Positions 9,198 to 17,699 of a DNA stretch of 64,000 bases are shown here, in pieces; position 1 is the stretch's first letter; each line of letters opens with the position of its first letter. Both the position numbers and the translations under genes were made by a program. The notes under the pieces were generated by a model. That model ran no database searches. It saw nothing but the letters and a program-made list of their open reading frames with translations, and had not been told where the DNA came from. Source of the DNA: Staphylococcus argensis. GTDB lineage: Bacteria > Bacillota > Bacilli > Staphylococcales > Staphylococcaceae. The stretch lies in the NCBI RefSeq assembly GCF_002902305.1, contig NZ_PPPX01000001.1:503642-567641 (forward strand), written 5' to 3'.

Positions 9198-9647
9198 ATG
9201 ACTAAAGAATACGGTGATGAACTAAGAAAAGAACTTTGTTTCTTATTTTACGTAACAAACAAAGAAATAGTGAATCAATTTAATCAGTATTTGAAAAGAT
9301 ATGACATTAGTTTTCCGAATTACATTGTGTTACTGTATATCGACACGGATCGTCCGATATATATCAAGACACTTTGTGAAGAGCTCTATTTAGACTCTGG
9401 TACGATTAGTCCGATTATTAAGCGTCTTGAGAAGAAAGGTCTTATTAATCGAATTCGTACGCTTGAAGATGAACGTCGTGTGAAGATTGAACTTACACAA
9501 GACGGCATCGACCTTAGGAAACAATTCAGTAAGATTTCCGAAGATGTCATTCAACAATTTGACATGCCAGAAGAAGACACTGTGACTTATTACAACTTAC
9601 TACGTAAATTTACTGATCGAAACATCATTGAAAAATACAAGAAATAG
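9198..9647 (+). CDS. MarR-family regulator, SarZ/MgrA-like with one N-terminal Cys
   Basis: The product is a 149-residue winged-helix protein of the MarR/OhrR type. Near the N-terminus it has the KELCFLFYVTNKEIV segment; the single Cys at about residue 13 sits where SarZ, MgrA and OhrR carry their redox-sensing Cys. The recognition-helix region (YLDSGTISPIIKRLEKKGLI) and wing (RTLEDERRVKIELT) are intact. Established knowledge of the family suggests thiol-based oxidation sensing. It is monocistronic and sits where S. aureus carries ssp protease genes and a MarR gene. It is probably a SarZ paralogue rather than SarZ itself; the target genes are unknown. GAGGTGAG precedes the start. Confidence 0.85.
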   Translation: MTKEYGDELRKELCFLFYVTNKEIVNQFNQYLKRYDISFPNYIVLLYIDTDRPIYIKTLCEELYLDSGTISPIIKRLEKKGLINRIRTLEDERRVKIELTQDGIDLRKQFSKISEDVIQQFDMPEEDTVTYYNLLRKFTDRNIIEKYKK

Positions 9648-9650
9648 CAC

Positions 9651-9692
9651 AAAAGCGATTGTTGGAAATTGTTAACCAACAATCGCTTTTTT
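9651..9692. terminator. Bidirectional terminator between MarR gene and aminotransferase
   Basis: Perfect 15-bp stem AAAAGCGATTGTTGG (9651-9665) / CCAACAATCGCTTTT (9676-9690), with T and A runs on either side. It serves the convergent genes on both strands. Confidence 0.9.
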
Positions 9693-9698
9693 CACATT

Positions 9699-10862
9699 TT
9701 ATGAACGATAGTGTTTGTCTAAAAATCTTTCAAGACGGTCCATGCCTTCTTCGAGCTGTGACAATGGGTAAGCGTAAGAGATTCGGACATGGCCTTGTCC
9801 ATAATCAGTAAATGCGGAACCTGGCACCATCGCTACATGCGTTTCTTCAAGAACGTCCACACAGAAGTTAAAGTCATCATCAGTGAAACGTGTAATATTA
9901 GGGAAGATGTAGAAAGCGCCTTCAGGTGTCGCATCTAAGTCGAAACCGAGTTCTGTGAGACGACGTACTAAATAATCGCGTCTTTCGATATAAGCTTCGT
10001 TCATATATTGCGGAGCCTCTAAACCTTCTTGTAAAGCAGCCTTACAAGCCATTTGAGCGGGCACATTCGCGCAAATACAATTATACGCATGCATGAATGT
10101 GAGTTTCTCAATCAAGTATTCAGGACCCATCAGAAAGCCCATACGGATGCCTGTGGCAGAATGAGATTTACTCAACCCACTAATGAGCAGAAGTTGGTCT
10201 CGTAACTCTGTAAACTGCCCGAAAGATGTATGGTGACCTTTAAAAGTGTTCTCGGCGTATATTTCATCGCTGAGGACGAAGATTTCATATTGCTTTAAAG
10301 TCTCCACGAGCGCTGCTACTTCATCATAGCTGAGCGTGACACCTGTAGGATTAGTAGGGTAGTTTAAAAGTATTGCACGCGTCTTGTCAGTAACATGAGA
10401 CTTGATCGCTTCAGGCGTTACCTTATAATCCGTTTGAGTTGTATCGATATAAACTGGTGTACCTCCTAAAGTCTTCACGAGAGGAATGTAGCCTGCATAT
10501 ACAGGGCCAGGAATAATAATTTCATCGCCCTCATCAATGATGCTGCGAAGTGCTGTATCGAGCGCCTCACTCGCGCCATTTGTAATAATAATTTCTTCTG
10601 GATCGTAATCTACTGCAAAGCGTTGTTTAAAGTACGCACTAATCGCTTCACGTGTGTCGAGGAGCCCTTTATTGTGTGAGTAACTCGTATGATCCTCTTC
10701 AATAGCTTGAATATATGCTTTTTTCACTACATCTGGCATAGGAAAGTCAGGCTGACCAATAGTAAGATTGACACAATCCGTCATGCCTTTCATGCGATTG
10801 GAAAATTGTCGAATACTTGGTGCTTGTAAGTATTTAGAATGTTGGTTTAACACTAATTTCAT
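9699..10862 (-). CDS. PLP-dependent class I/II aminotransferase
   Basis: The product is a 387-residue fold-type I aminotransferase. Visible are NGASEALDTALRS for the phosphate-binding loop, NYPTNPTGV, LSDEIYAENTF with the cofactor Asp and Tyr, and the Schiff-base Lys in SGLSKSHSATGIRMG. The C-terminal HVRISYAYP carries the substrate-carboxylate Arg. It resembles the PatA/AspB-type group, so an aromatic or branched amino-acid donor is possible but unproven. The gene is monocistronic, with GAGGTGAAAAT before the ATG. A long-loop hairpin followed by six T lies immediately upstream of the ribosome binding site (see 10880-10955). Confidence 0.9.
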   Translation of the reverse strand: MKLVLNQHSKYLQAPSIRQFSNRMKGMTDCVNLTIGQPDFPMPDVVKKAYIQAIEEDHTSYSHNKGLLDTREAISAYFKQRFAVDYDPEEIIITNGASEALDTALRSIIDEGDEIIIPGPVYAGYIPLVKTLGGTPVYIDTTQTDYKVTPEAIKSHVTDKTRAILLNYPTNPTGVTLSYDEVAALVETLKQYEIFVLSDEIYAENTFKGHHTSFGQFTELRDQLLLISGLSKSHSATGIRMGFLMGPEYLIEKLTFMHAYNCICANVPAQMACKAALQEGLEAPQYMNEAYIERRDYLVRRLTELGFDLDATPEGAFYIFPNITRFTDDDFNFCVDVLEETHVAMVPGSAFTDYGQGHVRISYAYPLSQLEEGMDRLERFLDKHYRS

Positions 10863-10873
10863 ATTTTCACCTC

Positions 10874-10955
10874 AAAAAACCGAATTGCTCACTCTATCAT
10901 GTCGAAAGAATTAAATTAAGTCTATTCTAACATAAATCAAGAGATTGCAATTCGG
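10874..10955 (-). terminator. Long-loop hairpin with T-run: terminator of the acyltransferase or leader attenuator
   Basis: On the minus strand CCGAATTGC (10955-10947) can pair perfectly with GCAATTCGG (10888-10880), followed by TTTTTT. The loop is 58 nt. It lies after the acyltransferase stop and just before the aminotransferase ribosome binding site. No T-box or known riboswitch motif is visible in the loop. Confidence 0.5.
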
Positions 10956-10963
10956 CTTACGAA

Positions 10964-11974
10964 TTATTTCGATTTAAATTGAGAAGGTCGTTTCAAATGA
11001 ATGATTGGATTCGACCATTTTACTACAAAGTTGGTTGTTAAAATGTAAACAATCAACGCACTCAGACCGATGAGATAAATATAAGTCATAATTGAAATCG
11101 GTTCTTTGAATAGGTAAAGTTCAAAACCTCTCACTACGCCAATGACTAATCCATGTAATAGATAAACTTGGAGAGTGCGACCACCCATGTAGGTGAACCA
11201 ATGTTGGTCTTGTGGAACGAGATTAAAGACTGAGAACATCGCCACTAAAATAATGACGTATAGCACTAGGCGTTTCAATGGACTGTATAAACCTTGATCG
11301 CCGTCCTCTAAAGAGGTGTAAGGTGTACTGCCAAGCAACCAATCCGCATTGATAGGGTGGATATAGTAAATCACAAAGAAACTGATGAGTATGGCGATTG
11401 AAATCGGTATGAGACGTTTGTCACGCAAGAACGCTGTATGTCGTTTCTGGAACAAATAACCAATATAGAAGATTGGGAAGAAGATAATCGTTCTTGAGAA
11501 ACTCAAATATTCATTGATATTCGATGAAAACCCTGCGAATAGCGAGATGATAATTGCGACTGGTAAGACGATATAGGGTTTGTAATCCTTAACGATGACG
11601 AGAATGACATGGAATAAAAATAATGTCAGCAAGAACCATAACGCGAATACAGGGTTGAACGGATCGAATGTCACTTTATCAGTTTGCCCGGTAAAGTAAT
11701 AGTAAAATGAGAAAAAGGCAAAGAAGATAAAGTAAGGAATGAGTAACTTTTTAGAGACCTTTTCTAAATAACCTTGTTCTCCAATTTTCTTCGCAAAATA
11801 ACCAGAGATGAAGAGGAATCCTGGCATGTGAAAACTGTATATTGTTAAGTATAGCGCCGATAGAATCGGACTTTCAGATTTATATGGTTGTAAAAGATGA
11901 CCGAAAACTACGAAAAATATTAATATCGCTCGTGCATTGTCAAAATAATAGTCTCTTTGTAAGGACTTACCCAT
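10964..11974 (-). CDS. Acyltransferase family 3 integral membrane protein
   Basis: The product is a 336-residue polytopic protein with about ten hydrophobic segments. It starts with the family signature RDYYFDNARAILIFFVVFGH (the His is the presumed catalytic residue) and then SFHMPGFLFISGYFAKK, typical of Acyl_transf_3 / OatA-type O-acetyltransferases. There is no extracellular SGNH domain, so it resembles fucose-4-O-acetylase-like proteins rather than full OatA. Such proteins move acyl groups to surface sugars; the substrate here is unknown. AAGGAG precedes the ATG. Its promoter carries an inverted repeat in the spacer. Confidence 0.85.
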   Translation of the reverse strand: MGKSLQRDYYFDNARAILIFFVVFGHLLQPYKSESPILSALYLTIYSFHMPGFLFISGYFAKKIGEQGYLEKVSKKLLIPYFIFFAFFSFYYYFTGQTDKVTFDPFNPVFALWFLLTLFLFHVILVIVKDYKPYIVLPVAIIISLFAGFSSNINEYLSFSRTIIFFPIFYIGYLFQKRHTAFLRDKRLIPISIAILISFFVIYYIHPINADWLLGSTPYTSLEDGDQGLYSPLKRLVLYVIILVAMFSVFNLVPQDQHWFTYMGGRTLQVYLLHGLVIGVVRGFELYLFKEPISIMTYIYLIGLSALIVYILTTNFVVKWSNPIIHLKRPSQFKSK

Positions 11975-12015
11975 AAATTTAGCTCCTTCAAAAAATTTAT
12001 AACATCTAATAATTT

Positions 12016-12043
12016 ATTATACAAAGTGTTGCTAATGCAACAA
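12016..12043 (-). promoter_or_regulatory. Promoter of the acyltransferase gene with embedded inverted repeat
   Basis: On the minus strand TTGTTG (12043-12038), a 16-nt spacer and TATAAT (12021-12016). The perfect inverted repeat TGTTGC-ATTA-GCAACA (12027-12042) covers the -35 and spacer, a classic place for a repressor. Confidence 0.55.
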
Positions 12044-12149
12044 TATCGCATTATTGTGGCAAAATTGTTTGTATTTAATGGGAGGGCAACGTATAATATT
12101 TTTAAATTCAGTATAAGTGTAGCATTACATCATGTAGCAAAAGTGAATA

Positions 12150-12375
12150 ATAGAATGGGAGATCTTAGTAAAGAGGGAGTGAGACAGAAATCGACTTGAT
12201 TTCGTAATCACACCCCCACAAGTCTGACTCGTATTTGTGAAATCGCAAGCTATCCCAAGTACGGGCAGCATCTGCGACAAGCATGAGTTAATATTTTTAT
12301 CAACAACTAACTTCTCTCCAAATGGGATGACTGCATAGCTATTGCTTGTGCTTATTGTAATTTTTAATGATCTCC
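12150..12375. repeat. Structured intergenic element resembling staphylococcal dispersed repeats
   Basis: This stretch between divergent genes has no credible gene. It contains GGGAGTGAGACAGAAATC, which resembles the GGGACAGAAATC-type repeat scattered through staphylococcal genomes, with an internal GAAATC-gactt-GATTTC repeat. The block is flanked by the inverted motif GGGAGATC (12155 area) and GATCTCCC (12370 area). Shorter similar starts (GGGAG followed by ACAGAAATC) occur near 60740. Confidence 0.4.
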
Positions 12376-12436
12376 CAGACTGATTTTAACCGTCATTCAC
12401 AACTACAGATAGAACTTAAATAAGAGAGGACAACGC

Positions 12437-12862
12437 ATGTATAAACAACTCGAAACAATTATCACTTCTTTAAATGAGGATTTGGAACTTGTGAGTCAGC
12501 AAATAGGTAGTAAAGTCGATATATCCCATGAACAGTTCGTCATATTAAGGTTGTTATATAATCAACAGATGATGTCTCAACATGCCATTACGCACAAGTT
12601 ACGTAGAGAGCAATCATTGGTGTCGCGCTGGATTAAGAAACTACGTCGTCTCGATTACGTGAAAAGTCAGACGTCTCCAGTAGACATGCGACGTAAAGAT
12701 TTGTTGCTCACTGAAAGAGGACTAGAACTTGTACGCCAAATAAATGAAGCACGTGTCTCTCTCCTTGAAGTACGGGGACAGAATTTAGCTCAAGATGAGC
12801 AAGCGCAACTCGCGACATTGTTGGAAAAGTTGACTGATAGTGATAAGACTATAGATGCTTAA
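12437..12862 (+). CDS. MarR-family transcriptional regulator
   Basis: The product is a 141-residue winged-helix protein. The N-terminal dimerisation helix is followed by QMMSQHAITHKLRREQSLVS (recognition helix) and wing DMRRKDLLLTERG. It has no Cys, unlike the MarR gene at 9198. It lies upstream of, and convergent with, atl. AGAGAGGACAACGC precedes the ATG. The ligand and targets are unknown; control of a neighbour such as the acyltransferase or atl is a guess from position only. Confidence 0.85.
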   Translation: MYKQLETIITSLNEDLELVSQQIGSKVDISHEQFVILRLLYNQQMMSQHAITHKLRREQSLVSRWIKKLRRLDYVKSQTSPVDMRRKDLLLTERGLELVRQINEARVSLLEVRGQNLAQDEQAQLATLLEKLTDSDKTIDA

Positions 12863-12989
12863 CGAGAGAATAATAGTTCATATACTAATGAGTTATTGGG
12901 GCAGCTCAGTAGTCAACTAACGATGTACCTTATGTATGCTGTTTCTGCTTTATTGTCGTATGACGTCGCTATTAAAAATAATATTTACA

Positions 12990-13036
12990 TAATAAAACCC
13001 TTCAATCATTGTAATGAAGCAATGACTGAAGGGTTA
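12990..13036. terminator. Terminator of atl (shared with MarR gene)
   Basis: Stem AACCCTTCAATCATTG / CAATGACTGAAGGGTT (12996-13011 with 13020-13035), one mismatch, followed on the minus strand by TTTATTATG. It lies between convergent genes. Confidence 0.8.
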
Positions 13037-13073
13037 AGTTTATGATTTATTCCTTTGATTTCAATCGACTATA

Positions 13074-16000
13074 CTATTTTTGATACGTATTGACATCAAA
13101 GTATTTACCAGTTTGTTTAATTTGATCGTAGAATGACTTAATACGGATAGCATTTTGTTTCGCCCATCCAATATCAGTGGCATATTGATGCGTACCTGGG
13201 TTAGCAGGGTTCCAACGCATTTTATACAACGTATTCTGACCCTCGTGAATGTAACGGCCAGCGATGAAGTGTGCACCGCCAACAATCGCTTTCTTCACAG
13301 TATCCCAACCTGCTTGTTTCGCATAATTGAAACCACCGCGAACAGCATCACTGTCTACTGCGCCAATACCAAACATGTTGTAATACTTCTTACCAGTAGT
13401 AACGACTTTATTATTGACGACGTTACCACCATTTGCGAGCGTTGAAGTACCGTTGCCTGTTTCAAGTAGGGCATGTGAAATAAGATAAATTTCATTGATA
13501 TTGTACATCTTCGCAGCTTCACTGAATGCTTCACCTTGGCCTTCAAGAATCCCTTTACCAGCAAGTAATTTGTTGAGTGAAGCAACAGATAGATTCTGAG
13601 CCATATCGAGTCTTAAGAACTGGTATTTCTGAGTTGCGTCTTTAGCGAGTTTATCAGAATCCATCGCTGCCTTGATTTCAGCAAGTGAAGCGTTCGTCCA
13701 TTTACCAGGAACGTGTTGTACTTGTGGACGGTAAGCTAAGTTGTATTGCAATTTCGCAGCTTGATCGAGTGTCATGTTAGAGCGGTAGTAGTTCACTAAA
13801 GCTTTGCTCAAATCAGACGCCTTAATCCACACGAGTTTACCGTTTGAAAGCTTACCATGATACCATGTTACACCGTTTACTGTTTGTTGTTCGATGACTT
13901 TAAAGATACTTGCATAAGCGCCAGTGAGTGCTGTGCCGTTCTTCGCAGTAGGTGAGCTATAGTATAGGCCATTTTTGTTCGTTACGACAAACTCATATGA
14001 GAATGGCGTTGCCTTACTTGCAGCGGCCTCTTTCGTAACCGCTTTTCCACTTTGCGCAGTTGCTTTTACAGGCGTTAAATCTTTGCTATTAATCCAACCT
14101 GTCTTATTGTTTGTCGTACCGTAAAGGTAAGCGTTATTATCCACTTTAATTGATTTCGATACGTTAAAGACACTGTTGTGTGCTTGTTTCAAGTTATCCA
14201 ACAACTGTTTATTCGTACCCCAAGGGATAGAGTAAAGACCTTGAGTTGATGGTTTGATCGTATATTGACCTTTCGCTGCAGTTGGTTTGCTTAAGTTTTT
14301 CAATTGAATATCTTTCGCATTGAGCCAACCGATTGGTGTATTTTGACGTTCATTTTGTAACAAGACATACGTTTCGTTGCCTTGAGTGCGTTGTTTTGTA
14401 ATAGTAAAAGTTTTGCCGCCATAAACGTTTGCTTTTTTACCAGCTGGGTCAAAGACAGTTGCGCGAATACCTGAGTTATTCGTCTTAACTTGACCAATCT
14501 TACTTACAGCTGTAGTAACATTCTTAGGTGTTGTGTCTTTGTAAGCCACATCGCTTGTTAACATCCAACCGATATTCGTATTTTTATCAGTTAAAAGGTA
14601 GAACGATTTCTGACCTAAAGTTGCTTTCTTCGTTAACTGATACGTCTTGCCGTTAAGATATGACTTCTGAACACCGCTTTGATCGTAAACGGTTGTGTAA
14701 AGGCCATGATTAGATTTAGCTACTGTACCTTGCGCGTTCGTTAATGGTGTAACGACGAGCTTCGCTGACGCAGCAGGTGCTTTCGGCTTCGGTTGCGCTG
14801 GTTTAGGCTGTGCTGTACTTGTTAAGTGTGAAGCACTAATCCAACCAGAAAGTTTGTTTACTGTACCGTAAATATAAGGTGTTGAACCAATCACTTGTTG
14901 TTTCGTAGCTTTAAATGATTGGAGTCCTTTACCAGATACTGTACCTGCTTTTTGAGCTGACGTACCCCAAGGAACGAGGTAAAGTGTTTCGCCAGACTTC
15001 ACTTTATATGTTTGGTTGACTGATTTCGTTGCGCCTGCTTTGTTGTAGTTCACATCGTTCTGATGTACCCAACCGATTAAATTGCCTTTGTTGTAATCAG
15101 AAACGAGATAGAATTTTTCTGAACCAAGTGAAGCGGCCTTAGTCACTTTCAATGTTTGGTTCGTTTGTGTCGCTTTTTTACCTTTTTGGTCATAAACCGT
15201 AGTATATAAGCCTTTATTAGAACTATTGATACGTGCCACACCACTGTTAGCGTTTACTGACAGTGTACCTTGTTTACCTGTTGAAGTAGATGGTTTAGGT
15301 TGACTTGGTGCAGGTTTAGACGGTTGTGTCGTTGTACCAGAGCTTGCAGTTCCCCAAGGTGCGACTTTGTTCGTTTTAATTAAATATTTTTCATAAATTA
15401 AATCATAAAGCTCATCATACGAATAGTTGTGCATTGCAAGATAACCATGTGGATCGACGTGATCCGTGCCACCTAAGTAGTTACTTACAGAACGGTGTGT
15501 CCACACTGTACCTTGACCATCATATTCAGCGCTGTCTGGTTTCAAACCATAGTAGAGTAGGTTCGTTGCTGCATAATCCGCATAGTTGTTGATTGAACGT
15601 GCGAACGAATCATAGTCATGTGTGTGAACGAGCTCAACATGGATAAAACGTTGGTTGGCAACAGGACCTGCACCCCATGCGCCATAGTCAGTATTGGCTG
15701 TTTCGATAATACGGTTACCATCGACATAAGCATGTACGAACGCAAGACTATAGTTATTCTTCATGAAGTTCACTTCGCCATCAATTGTAGAAGAATCGTT
15801 CGCTGTATCATGCATCACGATACCTTCAGGTTTACCATAACGATAGTTGAATTGTGGCAAATAACTCGCGATACTTTGCTCGTAAGTTGGCACTTTATAG
15901 TTCTTACTACGAATGTAATTGTTGATTGAAGAATTCACTTTAGGTGCATACTTCGGCAATTTCAACTTCGGTGCTTTAGAAGCTGCTCTGAATGTCGATG

Positions 16001-17492
16001 TATTAGATGGAACATCAACATCGTCATCTGCTGCTACATATTTTGCTTGAACTTCTTCAAAATGACGTTCCACTTCATCTTGTTTATTAGGCGAAGCAGT
16101 TACTTGAGCCGCTGTTAAAGTATGATGTTCGTGCGCTTTATCTGTTGGTGTTGCATCAGCAAGATTACTTTCGTCTTCATCGGATGGCGTTGTTGTTTCA
16201 GAAACCTCATCTTCCACAAATTTGTCATGATCTGCTTGATAATGACCTTCGACTACGCCTTGTTTATCAGGTGCAGCAGTGATTTGAACTGGTGTTAACG
16301 TACGTTGAACATGCGCCGCATCAGTTGGTGTAGCATGTGTAAGGCCTTCATTAGCTTTAGCTACATCTGAGTCGTCGTCTGATGTGGATGCACTTTGAGT
16401 AGCACCTTCTGAGTCTGTTGATTTCGCATCATTGCTTTGAGCCGCTTTAGCAGTTGTTTCTTGACCATGTTTGTCAGATTGTGCTGCATCTGCGTCTTCA
16501 GTTGAAGTTACGTGTAAATCAGTGTCCACCTCTGTACTGTTAGCATCTACGTCTTGGATAGATGGGTTATGTTCATCATTTTGTGTAGTTGAATTGTCTA
16601 CTTTATCAACAATATTGTGATTATTATCTTCAACTTTATGAGTTGTTGAAGCTTGAGCTTCATTATCTAAATCATGTTGGCTCGCTGAGTGGCTTACATT
16701 CTCGTGATTTTTGTCGTCCTGGCCTGTAGTGTCTTCGTTAGCATCTTTTTCAGTAGTCAAAGCTGTGTCGTCTGTCGTCGCTGTTGTCTCTTGTTCTGTA
16801 GATTGTGCATCTTCGTTTTGAGCATCCGTAACAGGTTGAGCTACATCTTCATTATCAAGAGTAGTTACAGGCGTTTCAGTAGCTTCGTCTTGTGCGACGT
16901 CAGTTGAAGTTGTCGCATCTTCTGATACTGTTTCGTTTTTAGAAAAGTCTTGATCCGTGTCTGCAGTGTCATCATCATTCTGAGATGAATCCGTAGACGC
17001 TACGACACCATCTTGTGTGTTAGCTTCAGTATCTTGCGCACTCACATCATCACTTTGAGCGTCTGTTGCGCTATTTTCTACATTTGACGTTTCAATTTGT
17101 CCATCTTGAGAAGCCTGTGCTTCTTGTTGAACGTCAGTCTCTTGTGACGTTTCGTCTGTACTTTCGTCTTGCGCTTCAGTTTCATTATCTGCAGCATTAT
17201 TAAGCGAATCTAATTGAGCGTCGTATGATTCTGTATCTGCTGTTTCAGGCGCTTTCACAATAGAAGGATCTTGATAAACTTGTGTCCCTGAAATATTTGT
17301 CGTCGGGTTGCTAATTTCATCTTTAATTTCTTTTGATTGATCTAATGCGTGCTGATCGTCAAGAACGTTAGAATTTGAAGTTTGATCTTGTGTTTTTTCA
17401 GCCGCATGAGCATGATGTGTAGTCAAAGCTGTACCTGCTAACGTTAACGCGATAATTGAAGGCACTTTGAATTTAAACTTTAAATTAGCCAT
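13074..17492 (-). CDS. atl: Bifunctional autolysin Atl (amidase / endo-beta-N-acetylglucosaminidase)
   Basis: This is the major secreted autolysin that splits daughter cells. It has 1472 residues. A signal peptide ends after HHAHA (about residue 30). A very long, Asp/Glu/Thr/Ser-rich propeptide runs to about 520 and contains a duplicated block of about 60 residues (ATPTDxAH...TLTxxQxTAxP). The Amidase_2 domain follows (about 535-715; His near 560 in MHDTAND, HVELVHTH, WTHRSV...DPHGYL). GW/SH3-like repeats for lipoteichoic-acid targeting span about 740-1230. The C-terminal glucosaminidase has SHALLETGNGTSTLANG with catalytic Glu near 1342. The S. aureus homologue is about 1256 residues, so the extra length lies in the propeptide. 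AAAGGAG precedes the ATG. A WalR-like repeat is upstream. Confidence 0.97.
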   Translation of the reverse strand: MANLKFKFKVPSIIALTLAGTALTTHHAHAAEKTQDQTSNSNVLDDQHALDQSKEIKDEISNPTTNISGTQVYQDPSIVKAPETADTESYDAQLDSLNNAADNETEAQDESTDETSQETDVQQEAQASQDGQIETSNVENSATDAQSDDVSAQDTEANTQDGVVASTDSSQNDDDTADTDQDFSKNETVSEDATTSTDVAQDEATETPVTTLDNEDVAQPVTDAQNEDAQSTEQETTATTDDTALTTEKDANEDTTGQDDKNHENVSHSASQHDLDNEAQASTTHKVEDNNHNIVDKVDNSTTQNDEHNPSIQDVDANSTEVDTDLHVTSTEDADAAQSDKHGQETTAKAAQSNDAKSTDSEGATQSASTSDDDSDVAKANEGLTHATPTDAAHVQRTLTPVQITAAPDKQGVVEGHYQADHDKFVEDEVSETTTPSDEDESNLADATPTDKAHEHHTLTAAQVTASPNKQDEVERHFEEVQAKYVAADDDVDVPSNTSTFRAASKAPKLKLPKYAPKVNSSINNYIRSKNYKVPTYEQSIASYLPQFNYRYGKPEGIVMHDTANDSSTIDGEVNFMKNNYSLAFVHAYVDGNRIIETANTDYGAWGAGPVANQRFIHVELVHTHDYDSFARSINNYADYAATNLLYYGLKPDSAEYDGQGTVWTHRSVSNYLGGTDHVDPHGYLAMHNYSYDELYDLIYEKYLIKTNKVAPWGTASSGTTTQPSKPAPSQPKPSTSTGKQGTLSVNANSGVARINSSNKGLYTTVYDQKGKKATQTNQTLKVTKAASLGSEKFYLVSDYNKGNLIGWVHQNDVNYNKAGATKSVNQTYKVKSGETLYLVPWGTSAQKAGTVSGKGLQSFKATKQQVIGSTPYIYGTVNKLSGWISASHLTSTAQPKPAQPKPKAPAASAKLVVTPLTNAQGTVAKSNHGLYTTVYDQSGVQKSYLNGKTYQLTKKATLGQKSFYLLTDKNTNIGWMLTSDVAYKDTTPKNVTTAVSKIGQVKTNNSGIRATVFDPAGKKANVYGGKTFTITKQRTQGNETYVLLQNERQNTPIGWLNAKDIQLKNLSKPTAAKGQYTIKPSTQGLYSIPWGTNKQLLDNLKQAHNSVFNVSKSIKVDNNAYLYGTTNNKTGWINSKDLTPVKATAQSGKAVTKEAAASKATPFSYEFVVTNKNGLYYSSPTAKNGTALTGAYASIFKVIEQQTVNGVTWYHGKLSNGKLVWIKASDLSKALVNYYRSNMTLDQAAKLQYNLAYRPQVQHVPGKWTNASLAEIKAAMDSDKLAKDATQKYQFLRLDMAQNLSVASLNKLLAGKGILEGQGEAFSEAAKMYNINEIYLISHALLETGNGTSTLANGGNVVNNKVVTTGKKYYNMFGIGAVDSDAVRGGFNYAKQAGWDTVKKAIVGGAHFIAGRYIHEGQNTLYKMRWNPANPGTHQYATDIGWAKQNAIRIKSFYDQIKQTGKYFDVNTYQK

Positions 17493-17527
17493 ATAACTAC
17501 TCCTTTATGTATACAAAATTTAAATAC

Positions 17528-17587
17528 ATTATAATACGGAGTATGTGTAAAATCTTGAATTTCACTGGATTGTAATATAAAAGTAAT
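17528..17587 (-). promoter_or_regulatory. atl promoter region with WalR-like direct repeat
   Basis: A minus-strand TATAAT (17533-17528) has no recognisable -35, as expected for an activator-dependent promoter. Plus-strand TGTAAT-ATAAA-AGTAAT (17571-17587) matches the WalR consensus TGTWAH-N5-TGTWAH at all but one fixed position, centred about 58 bp upstream of the expected start of transcription. Confidence 0.5.
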
Positions 17588-17588
17588 C

Positions 17589-17640
17589 TTAAAAAGCGTA
17601 GTTGACACATAATTTGATTGAATTACGCGTGCCTACGCTT
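17589..17640 (-). terminator. Terminator of the ElaA-like GNAT gene
   Basis: Minus-strand AAGCGTAG (17640-17633) pairs with CTACGCTT (17601-17594), with an inner ACGCGTAATT / AATTATGTGT stem (G-U pairs), followed by TTTAAG. It lies between the GNAT gene and the atl promoter. Confidence 0.6.
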
Positions 17641-17699
17641 AAAATATCAGATATATTATATTTTCATTACAACTTTAAGACAAAGTGTATAATCATTAT

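Noticed and set aside
10874..10955. T-box or amino-acid riboswitch before the aminotransferase.
   Set aside because: The conserved T-box sequence and known aptamer motifs are absent; only a long-loop hairpin with T-run is seen.
13155..16907. Several plus-strand frames and other minus-strand frames within atl.
   Set aside because: They lie inside the long atl frame, lack ribosome binding sites and result from its repetitive, low-complexity composition.
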